From Eudorina sp. 2006-703-Eu-15 (lineage: Eukaryota > Chlorophyta > Chlorophyceae > Chlamydomonadales > Volvocaceae), in contig BDSI01000003.1 of assembly GCA_003117195.1 (NCBI GenBank), positions 1,178,001 to 1,242,000 of the forward strand: a DNA stretch of 64,000 bases, given 5' to 3'. The notes under the pieces were generated by a model. It was not told the origin of the DNA and searched no databases. It was given only the letters and a program-made list of their open reading frames with translations. Shown here piece after piece: positions 50,601-61,550 of the stretch. Each line of letters starts with the position of its first letter. Within the stretch, counting starts at the first letter, position 1. Position numbers and translations under genes: made by a program.

Positions 50601-53600
50601 ATATGCTGCTGCTTCAGCAACTGCTGTTGCTGCAACATTTGCTGCTGCATTGTGAACATCATCATGCCGCTACTGCCGCCGCCGCCGCCAGCAGATGAAT
50701 AAGGCGCGTGCCTCGAGCCGCCCCCACCACCGCCGGCGCCGCCCCCACCTCGCCCATGCCCGAATCGCACCGGCGGCGCTGCCATGAGCTGCAATAGGCG
50801 CTGATCTGTCACGGCTGAGGGAGGGAACTTCTTCAACAGCGCAGCAGCCTTCGTCCTCACGTCATAATCTGCGTTGCTGGACAGCTGCCGGAGCATGTCT
50901 GCGAAATTGCCATGCGCAGAGCGGACTGCGTACACGTCGTTGGCATCCAGCGGGAGGCCCTCGACGACCCGGAGTACCTGTAGGGCAGGGAAGGCGCAGC
51001 AGGGGGAAGGCGACTTTGCTTCACGGCACGTGTGCTCAAATGTTCACTACTACTGTTCACATGCACGCCAAGCTAGGGAACCGATTCTTATAACACGTCA
51101 AGGAGGGTTAATTGCAAGGGAGACGAGAGAGAAGCAGCGCAGCCGGTTCTTCCGCCCTGCTTTAAGGGCATGCCAGCAGGAGGACCCACGTCGCTCCTCA
51201 CCAGCATGCGCACCGGTCCGCGGCGCGGCTGGCCGCCTGTACCTTCATTTGTACCTCTGTAGAACGTCGTACCACCAGGTACACGAAGTACGGGATCGAA
51301 ATAACCGCTTTTGCTGCCTGTCCGTACCTTGCGCAGGATGACGCAGTACTCCTTGCCCGTATTCCGGACCGTAGCCTGATGAAGCTGTGTCAGCAGGCCG
51401 CACACCACGAGCTCCTTCTTCGCCGCCGAACTGGTTGTTTTGAGGATCACGTCAAGCAGCAGCGACAGGTCCGCCATACGCGCCCGCTGCCGCGCCGTCA
51501 GACCGCCGGCCGTGGACCCGGTTCCGGGCCCCGGCAAACCCAGATCGTCACCGTTGCGACCTCCATTGAGGTAGCGGCCGCCAGCCGCGGAACCAAAGCC
51601 GTTGCCGCGGCCCGAGTGGCCGCAGCTGATGTCGCACAAGTTGAAGAGGCGCAGCACCTTGATGACATTTTGACGGCTGGGGTCCTTTAACCGCCCGTTT
51701 CCGCCCACGACCTCCTCCAATCTCCGGTCGATCTCGCTACGGAGCCGCCGATTGCCGCCCCCGCCCGCCCCGGCGCCCCCGCCACTACGGATGGCAGATG
51801 GCGGCGGCGACGTAGACCTTGGCGGAGAGTAAGAAAGCCCCGCCGCCGCACTCGCCGGTGGCGCGCCGCCCGAGCCAAGCGAGTTTTTCCGTGCAACGCC
51901 ACCGGAGGAGGATCCCTGCGCCGCCGCACCCGGTGTCGTTCCGTTTGTGCCCGGGCCACTCCCGTCGACCCCGTTGCGCTTGGCTGCACCCGCCGCCGCT
52001 GCTGCCGCCCCAACCGCGGATGCGGTCCCCGCCGACGCGCCCCCGTTCTCGGTTCGTTCTGCGCCCCCCTCTGTTGCAGTCACAGGCGGCCTGGGCAGCA
52101 GCCGCCTGAGGCGTTTCCGCAGCGGCACGTGCTTGGCCGCCTCCGCGGCTGCGTTGCGCGCCTCGTCCAGCGCATCATCGTCGTTGTCCAGGGACAACGA
52201 CGAGCGCGGGGAAGGCGGCGACAGCGGGGAGGGGGGCGAGTGCTGCGACTGTGGCGATGGTGGCGAGGACGGCGTCGCGGCTGGCTTTTCCTCCACCACG
52301 GGTGTCGGCACGGGATCTGCAGTTGGCAGTTGGCGTCATTGACCCTAGGCAGTTCTGCACCCATTATGCGCAAGGTAGCGGATTCGCACTTCCGGTAAAT
52401 TTTCCCACATGCGCAAACCCTGCACCGGCGCACCAAATTCGTGTTTCTTTTGAATGAACATGTAAAACAATTTTCCGTGATTACCCGGTCAACCCTGATC
52501 TACAATAATGTCAATCGAGAACGCCTCCCTTCGTCACGTCCATCAACCTTTGGGTCACCATGCGCAAGCACCCCTCAGCACCAACTGCTGCCGCCAGAGT
52601 ACAGCCACAGGAGCAAGCGGGTCTTCAATCGACGGTTTCCTACCTTGCTGCTGCATGATCTTCCACTGCTTGAATAGCGCTTTCGGGCCCCGGACCTGCG
52701 CAACCTCCGGCGTGCTGCTGGGCGCTGGTGCGACCGCGTTCCGGGCCCCATGCCCTGCCGATGCGGCACCGGGCGCGGGCGTCGTGTTGCCCCCGCCGTC
52801 CTCCAGTCGCAGCTTCGACAACCCCGCGCTAGTTTCTGACTGCTTCGCCGTGCTCGTCCCGGATGCCTTCCCCTTGACGTTCGTGCCTGCCGACGCCCCT
52901 GGCGCCGAGGATGCCATGATTGGCTTTTCCGCCTTCCGCGGCGGCAATTGCTGATGTTGCTGCTGCTGCTTTTGTTTAGCCGTTGCCACGCCGGTCGCTG
53001 CCTCAGCTATCGCCTGCCGCTCCGGTTTATCGGCGCCCGACCCTTGCCCGCTGATGCTGGGTGCGGACGCCACGCTTTCCGGCTGTGGCCTCGGCTGCTG
53101 CTCTTGGGCTGCCGGTAACGGCTCCTGGCCGTAAAAGTGCTTGACCGTCCACGTGACGTTGCGCGCTTTGCATACCCGCTCCAGCCTGATGAAAGGGATG
53201 CGCGCGCCGGGCCGTCATGACTGTTGCCAGCTATTGCCCCGAGGAAAGCACATCACACGCAGCCACGAACTGTGGGATGAAAACGAGGTTCCCAACGCCG
53301 GCCACGCTGCCCCAATCCGTCAAGACGCGTTCCATAGCCACTCGCATGCTGATTACAAACCCATCATTTGGACACGAGTCGTTAGATCTGGCCAAGCGCA
53401 CCTGGTGACCATGCCCAGCTCCTTCGCCTTGTCCACCTTCACTCCCACCCGCCAGTCGAGAAGCATCCGCATGTTCGGGTCCATGTCGCTGTCCGTCAAC
53501 ATGATGGGCGGCAGGTCGTGCGAGGCGTCATCGGGCTCCACGGGCGGCAGCAGCGAGACGTCGTAGTTGTCCTGCTCGGCCGGGCAATAACACAGCGGTG

Positions 53601-56091
53601 TGATGAGCGACGTGCGCGACCCCGTCACAGGGAAGAACGGTGGGAACCTTGCGGTGGCCGCCACGGTCGACGGCCCCACCCCGCCTTGCCTTTAGACCCT
53701 ACCTGCATGCCACCGATGAACTTCCGGCAGTTCGTCGAGCGGCAGTAACAGCGCATCGGCTTGTCCCCGTACCGCTCGAAGTTGTAGTCGAAGGTCAGCT
53801 CCGTGTCCTTTGGGATGTCCCGCACGGCAAACAGTCCGATGGCCAGCTCGCCCCGCACCAGCCACTTTTGTGTCTCGCAGTTCGGCTCGCACGAGTGATT
53901 GATGAAGCGCGAGATGTTGCCCTGCGGATCGTGCGCAATGACCAGCAGCGGATCTCACGACCTGCCTAATTCACCGTCTGTCGCCTGAATCCGATTGTCG
54001 CTCGCCCCACTTCATACATCGACCTGCCCTTGCTGGAAGCATACCGCACCCATTCCGAACCACTTGCGACACCGCGCGATGACGATTATGTGGCAGGTAC
54101 ACCACCCGTTTCCCAATCAGTTCTCCAAGGGCAATGGCCCCAAACCCCACTGCCAGACCTTGCGACAAGCGTCGATGACCTCCCCATTGCCGATGTTCAT
54201 GAAGTAGTAGTGCCGCTGCCCCACGGACATGTAGTAGTCCTTCCGCCGCTGATACTCGTCCTCCTCCAGAACCTCGCCTGCCAAGGCGGAACGCAACGCA
54301 ACGGAACCAGATTTCAATCCGCACGAGTGGACCTTCCCCAGACACAGCCCAGCCAGCGCATATTCCCATATTACGTAATGGGATGACCTGGATTCGCTTA
54401 CGTTGGGCGCGCCACATATGTATAGTGCCAAATGATATGACCTGTCAAGTGAATGCTGAACTGGGTGCTTCGAGAATGGGTCCGGTCCCCGCGGTCCGGG
54501 TCCACGCAGTCGCCAGCAGCGCCGCCCGACTTGAACTACCCTGTTGCCCTACATGTAACCCCCCCTCCGTCGACAAATGGGTTCCGAAGCCTGCGATCAC
54601 AGCTAGTCGGCACCCCTCCAGCATCTGACCCATCCCTTACCGATGTATTCGATGATGAACTGGCCCGCCTTGATGTCCTCCAGCGCGAACAGCCCGAACC
54701 CCTTCGCACCGGCACGCCGCTGCGAAGGTGCAAGCCACAGGACCGGTTACAAACGCACCCCGCAACCCTTTTGTATGGGGGCCGGACAATGGCCGAGCCC
54801 CTTCGTCCTCGCAGGTGCTTATTCTAGCACATAGCGCCCCCATCTGGATGAACCCAACTGGATGAAAGCACTGTAAATTTGTAACTGACATGCGACCGCC
54901 AAGAACGAGCAGCGGGCGTGGGTTGCCTTGCATGTGCGAACACTTACGATCTCCAAGTTGGCGTACATCCGCTTTGAAAACATCTGGTTGGTGCACCGGT
55001 CCTCCGACGGGCAGAAACCCTGCGTGCACGCGTGGAGAACCTTCACACAGTTACGAGGTACGCCTGTCCTGCAGTCAGTTCACAACGGCCGGACTGCAGC
55101 CCCCCAAAGGACCGGCTCGATGCAAACGCAGTAGAACTGCAGTTGCTGCACCTTTCAGGACCCACTGCAGCTTAGCATTACCCGTCAGTCAACACTGGTG
55201 CCCCGACAAACCCTTGTGCACAACGCGCAGGGACACCCAGCCTTGCCCTCGTCCGCACCGACGTCCCAATAAGCATGCGTGTACTGCTGGTTACGACAAC
55301 GAAAGAGCAGCGCGCCTTGCCCACGCCTGCGCCCTGGCCCCCACACTCACCGGCACACACTCGATGCAAAGCATGCGGTTTATGCAGTCGGGCCCGCAGC
55401 CATCGCCCCCACGCCACGTGGGTTTGCAGTGGCATATCATGATATCATCCTCGTCCTGCACTTTCCGCTTCCGATGTGGCAGGACATTGTCCTTCAGCAG
55501 CTGCCACACCGCGGGTATTCGCCGCCGCTTGAAGCTCTCCTCGTCGTGTTCACTCTGGACAAGGTGACCAGGCAGGGTTACATGTTCAGGTTAAAACGCC
55601 CCGGTGGTTGAAGCCCCACAGTTCCGTGCATTCACACCACACACATCATATGTACATTCTATATGACCCACGAGCACCTTGACATCACCGCACTAACCTC
55701 TCCCGCCCCGTCAGAATCTGCTGCCGCGTCTATTTCCTCATTGGTAAGCTCCTGGGGGACGCTGCAGCTTGCAAAAGCCTTGTTTGGATTGTGTTCGCAG
55801 TACCTGAAACGAAAAGTATGCAGCTCGAGGTTCTGCCAGGGCCTAGAAGGCGCGCAAAGACGACGGCGCTCCCGCAACATACCAGGGCACATCTTCCTTA
55901 ATCTGGTCCACAAATGATGCGGGTATACGTCGCCACTTCGTGCAACGGTCGCACAGGACCCAGTTGTCCGCCTCCTGGTCGCTGGCCGAGTTGCTCTGCC
56001 GACCCTCCTCATCCCCGTCCGCGCTCAACCCTGAGTCAGATTCCAAATCACTGGAGTCTGAGAAGGAGCGCCTGCGTCGCCCCTTCCCCAT
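47619..56091 (-). CDS. Set2/ASHH2-type histone H3K36 methyltransferase with CW, AWS, SET, post-SET and SRI regions
   Basis: Thirteen phased exons on the minus strand: 56091-55883, 55803-55698, 55554-55351, 55019-54948, 54719-54641, 54277-54159, 53921-53703, 53571-53402, 53185-52644, 52316-51328, 50977-48862, 48637-48471, 48326-47619; 1899 residues. CW zinc finger at 43-95 (NWVLCDRCTKWRRIP, VPWYCEHNP). AWS at about 145-197 (ICHCKPTWRGGDGCGPDCIN, GFCPSEDRCTNQMFSKR). SET at about 198-318 (GAKGFGLFALEDIKAGQFII, RFINHSCEPNCETQKW, ELTFDYNFERYG, catalytic Tyr309). Post-SET CYCRSTNC. A TFIIS-LW-like helical region spans about 720-970 (LLLDVILKTTSSAAKKELV, MLRQLSSNADYDVRTKAAAL). The C-terminal SRI-like region at 1628-1735 (FFEAFVADMVRHRLGKYM, LEANLKEFVRSTIKRMRDRE) would bind the phosphorylated RNA polymerase II tail. 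Role: co-transcriptional H3K36 methylation in the nucleus. The SET catalytic motifs are intact. The exon 6 donor is the unusual GTCTGG. Confidence 0.93.
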
Positions 56092-56538
56092 GATGTTTCC
56101 TCAGAAGTTAGCTGCCTCGGTCCATTCCTCAGTTAGCCTGGCAAAAGCATTCTCAATAAGGAAGTTTTGAAACATAAACGATATGATGTACTGTAGACGT
56201 GAATAATAAAATCATCGAAACTATTTCGCAGTATTTCGGTACACGTACTTTGATGTTGTTGACCATCATGAAGCGTTGTCTCCTAGGTGATCGATTACTT
56301 CAAATGATCTTGTTATCATAATCTATCCTATAGATTTTATGCTGACATGCTGAGCCGCTAATGTTTTAGGCTTGTCGATCGGCTTCCCTGGTTTGGCCAC
56401 CCTTGGGGTCTTTTAAGGTCTCTTCGATTTAAAATGGCCCTGGCATCGATGTGCCGACGCCAGGGTACGTTCGTCGCGTTGATGTCCTGCATAACTGGGA
56501 CATCATCACCTGGCTGACTGTCGGGCCCGTCCTTTCTC
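56092..56538. other. Divergent promoter region, Set2 / OPR gene
   Basis: 447 bp, AT-richer than its surroundings, holding both promoters and 5' UTRs. No named element recognised. Confidence 0.5.
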
Positions 56539-59219
56539 ATGACAGGCCGCTCGCTATTGCGCTCATTAGCCTCAGTGGAGGCATACCTTGCAAATGGAGG
56601 GATCAGCAGGTATAGTGCGGACGCCGCAGGATATCGAGCCTGGTTAGTCGGCGACGGCTTACATACCCGGCATGCTAGCGCAGACGGATTGCTGAGGAGC
56701 TGGATGGGGAATATGAAGGCTGTTCCACTTCCCAGCAGGTGCGTGAACGTCCGACTTGCGGATGAGACTGCTCGTGGCACTGACGGCTTGACGTGCCTTG
56801 GCGCACGACCTCTCCCCGTCCGCACACCGCAGCGCCCCACCGTGGCTGTGACATGGCCGCGCCTGACTTCCATTCGATTTTATGCCATCAACAACCAGCC
56901 CACCATCAAGTATGTGCCAGTGCCAGAACCCGAGTACGATGATTTCAGTGGGGAGCCGACCACTTACCTGCAGCTGCTGGGCGCTATTAGCAAGGCGCGC
57001 AGCATCAAGCGCTTGCAGCACCTGCTATCTGCACACAGCGAGCGCTTTGACGCAGTCCATGTTGCCGCTGCGGTGGCGCGCCTTCCGCGGCTGATCCGAT
57101 ACCGGCTGGCTGACCTTGTCGATCGGAGGGACACGGTCGTTGTGCCCACTCCAGGGCTGCCCCGCATGCGCCGCAAGCACGGCGCACGACCGAAGCAGAC
57201 TCATATAGAGGAAGGTGGTCGGGTCGCCGCGCAGCTGGATGCCATGCTGCCTGCGCACGTGGGCAGCTTCTTTCCACGCCAGGCGGCGTGCACGATCTGG
57301 GCCTTTGGCGAGCTGCGCCGCATGGGGGTTGTGGAGCACATGGCGTCGCTGCCGGACGTGCTGCTGGCCCTGACGAAGGGCAACTTCGATCCTTTGCGCG
57401 TGTACGGTCACGGCGTGGACCTGGCCCAGATGCTGCAGGGCCTGGCCAAGTTGGGTTACAGCGACCTCCAGCTCGTGGATGAACTCGCAGGCCTGTTGGG
57501 GCAGCGGCTGTCATCGATGCAGCAGCACGAGCTCCAAATGAGCGTTTGGTCTCTGGCGAGCCTCGGCTATCAGAATCCCGCCGTGTACAACAAGATTGCG
57601 GACCAGTTGATTCGCACCGGGACGACTTTCCTGCTGCCTGGCGGGTGCGCATCTGCCTTCTGGGCGTACGCGAAAGCGGGCGTTGTGGACCGACTGGACC
57701 TCTTCAACAACCTGGCGGGAAGCATGCTGGGCCAGGCAACCTTGTTGGCCCCGCAGGACGCAGCAACCACACTGTGGGCCTGCAGCCGGCTCCGGTACCA
57801 GAACCCGCGGCTCTTCACGGCGCTCTGCGACGCGGTTGTGCGCAATTTGGCCACCTGCAGCGACTGGGAGGTGTCGTCGGTGGTGGAATCGCTGGGGCAC
57901 CTTGGCCACCGGCACTCGCCGCTAATGGAGGCGGTGGCAAAGGCCATCTTGATGGAGCCGGTAATCGGCGCCAACCCGACGTGCATAGCGCGCATGCTCT
58001 TCGGCTACGGGAAGCTGGGTTTCCGCGCCCCTCACGATTTGGAGCTAGCCGCCACCTTGGCGGCTGCGCTCGTGCCGCAGTTGCCAGTTGTCAGGGAGGA
58101 TACTCTTGCCATGGCATGCAACGGCTTGGCCATGTTTGGCTATCGTGACGTGGTAAGGCCCGAAATGCATCCTTGATGACTGGCGTGTGGGCACGGAACG
58201 TATCTAAACTGGCGTATGGGCACGGAATGTGTATATGCATCGCTGTGCATGTCGCCATTTCCGCTGGCTGCGTTGCCTTGAGCCGCGGCAGAATACACGA
58301 ATATTAATGCATTAATTCGTTTGATGGCGTGTTGAAGTGCGCTGGTTTGACTAGCACTGACGCCGTGCTGCCTTGGCCTTTCGCAGGTGGTGCTTGCTGC
58401 TCTCAGCTCGCGCACGGAACAGCTCCTTCCGCACTGCAGCGAAGCGCAATTGTTGTCCGTCCTTCGGCTGCTAAGCAGCGCGGGCCACCCGCACTACCAG
58501 CTGGCTGTCGCGTCGGCCCGTCACTTGCAGTCCGTCATGCTGCCAACGAAGTCTTGCACCCCAGCTGGCGCTGTTGAGTTGTTGTACCTGTGCGCGCGCC
58601 AGGGCGTCGAGGATCCAACTGCGGCGGAGGAACTCCTATCACTCGCCGCTGCTGAAGAACAGGAGCTTCAGCCCGTGGATGCGGCACGTCTGTTTGTTAT
58701 TGGACAGGTAATAGCCCTGCGAGAATGATCAGTGACGGTTTACTAACGGCTTGTCCATTGTAATCTCATTAATTATAACCGGCTTCGGCACCGCTCCTTT
58801 AGCAATATACAAGGAAATTAGGGTTTCGGGCTGCATGTGGGGTTTTCGCTGAGGGTGTATGGTGTCGCCATGCTGGGTGTCTGAGGTTATGCACACGCAC
58901 GTGTTCCGTACTATGTGATCTGCGCAATACGGCTGTACTCTACAACACAGGCCGTTGAAATATGTATGCATCGCGTTCACGTGCATTGATCGTCATCTGA
59001 CCCATACAGGTAATGAACCGGAAGGAGGAGGTTTTGGATCGCGCAACGGCTGTGTTGGTGAGCCATGCTTCGGAGCTCGACATGGACACAGCACTGGCAG
59101 CTCTGAAAAGTGCACAGGCCCTTGGCCGGCAAGACGTTGCTGCGTCCTTATCCGTGCGGGTCCGGCAATGCGACGGCGCCGATGTGTCCGCAGGAAATGT
59201 TTCAGTGGCTAGCATATAG
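56539..59219 (+). CDS. Organelle-type helical-repeat RNA-binding protein (OPR/FASTK-like)
   Basis: Three phased exons: 56539-58152, 58387-58707, 59010-59219; 714 residues. The N-terminus (MTGRSLLRSLASVEAYLANG) is basic and Ser/Ala-rich, consistent with a mitochondrial or plastid presequence. From about residue 210 there are tandem roughly 38-residue helical repeats with the W-A/L-x-A-x-L-G signature: ACTIWAFGELRRMG, AQMLQGLAKLGYSD, LQMSVWSLASLGYQNPAVYN, ASAFWAYAKAGV, ATTLWACSRLRYQNPRLF, VVESLGHLGHRHS, ARMLFGYGKLGF, MACNGLAMFGYRD. These resemble octotricopeptide (OPR) and FASTK-type repeats of green-algal factors that act on organelle mRNAs; the target RNA cannot be deduced. No C-terminal RAP domain is seen. 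The ATG was chosen as the first giving a presequence; an upstream exon cannot be excluded. Confidence 0.8.
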
Positions 59220-59265
59220 GGATATAGGGATCACGGACATCGAGCAGGATGAAACCTTGCATTTG

Positions 59266-59270
59266 TTACA
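59266..59270 (-). terminator. Poly(A) signal TGTAA for the Voa1-like gene
   Basis: TTACA on the plus strand, 143 nt beyond the minus-strand stop codon and only 47 nt from the stop of the convergent OPR gene. Confidence 0.55.
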
Positions 59271-59412
59271 ATTCAGTGTTGGGGTATCGTTTCCGCACTG
59301 TTATACTGTGCGCTCAATTTGATGGTGGTCATCACATGCCGCGTAACCTAAGTACCGAATCCGAAAGGATTTCAAGAGCAGGAGCAGCAAGAGTCTGCGC
59401 CGAGCAGAAGAC

Positions 59413-61105
59413 CTATTGTTGTGGAGCAGCATCCTTGCTTGGCGCCTCGAACCGGGTTGGTGTGTCGAGGACGTTGAGACAAACCAAGCCTGTGGATGTG
59501 GGGCAGGATGCCGGGGCAGGATGTAATGCACGCATGCAATCAAATTATCTCAAAGGCGTTTGCCTGCCTCCTGCCACAGAATGCCAGCCAGCATACTCGC
59601 TGAGTCCAGTACAGCAGGCAGCTCATCTTGGCGGCAGGGATTACACACGTACCCGCGCACGATGCCAGCGCCAAGAAAATGAGGGCCAGCATCCCCTCCA
59701 GCCACCGGACTTGTGTCTGCAGGACAGACAGCAACATTAAAAGGGGAACAGCAACCAGTTCAGCTGTGTTGCGCGTTCAACGTCAAGCCGTTGCACTGAT
59801 CTTCATCGTCTCAAAGAAACCTTCTGGCTTCTTACCGGTAAGCGCACCAAGACGTGACCAGTAGCCGAGCTCGCGGCAAACGCAACAACCTACACGAACC
59901 TACCCTGCAAAGTGCGCCGCACTCAGTGTAGCTTCCGAAACCGTCGAAGTTCATCGTCGTCTGCAGCACACGTCGCCGGCTGTTGGCCGTCTCCTCCTTG
60001 GCCATTGGCGTTGCCTGGGCCGCGTAAACCAGCACGTGGTCGACGCCCGAATCCTGCAAGGCCTCCTGCACAGCTTTCAGCTGCTCAACCTCCATGGACA
60101 GGCCCGCGTTCGTGGTTGTCTGTGCGGCCTCAAGTTGGGCGCAAACAAGGACGGCGCGCAGCTGAGAGCTGCCGCGCTTCGCGAGCACCGCTTTCACATC
60201 TGCCTTCAGGTCAGCTGAGGGCGCAGCACAACCCACAACCTGCGACACGATGGAGAAGAGGTGAACAGCTTTGACAAGCATTGTGGGAGCCTGGAAACAA
60301 ACGGGTAACGGTGCCTGCTTACCGCATGCTCAACACCAGCGTTGTCCAGCTTGCTGCACACAGCCTCACGGATGGAGGCACCCTGTACATGTTGATTACA
60401 TTCGGTTATTGGACGGCATCAGTTATCAGCCAACATGACAATATCGTGCATGACAGCATTCGCGCTGTACGAGCCGTATCTTGCAGCCAGAACCTTCCAC
60501 GGTAACCTGCTGCCCATGCAACGGTGGATCACCTGGCTGGTCGCATACGGCAAAGCCAGCGACGACGCCGCACTGCTGATCAGGCTGTCAAGACTGCGCA
60601 CGGCATCGGAGCTGACCCGCATGGCAGCAGCGTCCAGCTGGTAAGGAAGAAAGGGGTACGACGTGGTCAGCGCCAAGTACGGTGTATTACTACAAACATT
60701 ACCCTCCGACGTGAAACACACCTCGCTTCCAATGAAAACAACAACAGTGCGACCGTCCTCCGGGTTGCCTTCTGCAGGGAACCCATGCACTCCAAAATCG
60801 CTGGCCTCAGGCTTCCCGAGCGCGCCAAGTACCAGGTCAGTGGCCACGCGCTCCACATTTGGGAGCACCTAATCACGCGAAAGTTGTATTGAGATCAGAA
60901 GCGTGCTTGGTTGAGCCGCAATGGACACGGTGAAAGACTTCGCCGCAGCTGATGTTGATACCTGGTATGATACGTGCTTTCCCTGGCCAATCACAGCCCG
61001 GTTGCTCCAGGCAAGGATTGGAGCAGAAAAACCAACTGATCCAGCATTGTCAGCTAGAGAGGCTGACAGGAAAGAGAGAGCGAAAACAACAGCGAGTAAC
61101 TTCAT
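59413..61105 (-). CDS. V-ATPase accessory subunit S1/Voa1 (Ac45)-like ER membrane protein
   Basis: Seven phased exons on the minus strand: 61105-60962, 60868-60722, 60637-60533, 60382-60323, 60290-59904, 59716-59653, 59489-59413; 327 residues. A signal peptide (MKLLAVVFALSFLSASLA) precedes a luminal domain with FSAPILAWSNRAV, HVSYQ, RTVVVFIGSE and ALPYATSQ, similar in layout to plant proteins such as At3g13410. A single transmembrane helix (LEGMLALIFLALASCAGLVC) is followed by LDTPTRFEAP, the short cytosolic tail typical of the Ac45/Voa1 C-terminal family. Likely role: assembly or targeting of V-ATPase Vo in the ER/endomembrane system. MKLL was chosen over the in-frame ATG 54 nt upstream because it begins the signal peptide. 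Confidence 0.82.
59522..59526 (+). terminator. Poly(A) signal TGTAA for the OPR gene
   Basis: TGTAA 303 nt after the OPR stop. It lies inside the last intron of the antisense Voa1-like gene, so the two transcripts would overlap tail to tail. Confidence 0.5.
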
Positions 61106-61550
61106 CTTGACGGAATCAGCAGCCAGTTCACTGGCATGCCCCGCTTGCACGTGCCCCAATCAAACAAGTAGTAAGTTTACAGTCGCTGAAAAGCTGAAGA
61201 GCTACGACCGTCTCGTCCCAACTCCATAATGTCCGGCAGCGCCGGAGTACATCCAATGCTCGCTCTCATTGCTCAACTGGAATCCATGATTTCTTGCAAT
61301 GAAGGTCTTGTGTTACTGCTTAAATATTGAAGTTAATTCAACGTGTTAGGATTGGTCAAAATTTCTCGCCAATTCAGCACCCATCACTGTGCGTGTGTTG
61401 GGGAGGTTGTTAACCCATCAGTTGGGTTTCATGCGATTTAGGTTACCGCTTGTACGTTGAAGTTCTGTCGAGCAGTTTTGAAAGCTTCGACCTGACTGCC
61501 TCAAACGCGCAGGGACCCGGCGGGGTCCCGCTTGCAAACCGCTGGACGCG
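61106..61550. other. Divergent promoter region, Voa1-like / NT-C2 gene
   Basis: 445 bp between two ATGs, AT-richer than the flanks; no named element recognised. Confidence 0.5.

Noticed and set aside
60209..60239. A short extra intron in the Voa1-like gene
   Set aside because: Removing the GT...AG segment puts a stop codon in frame; reading through keeps an open, motif-consistent exon.
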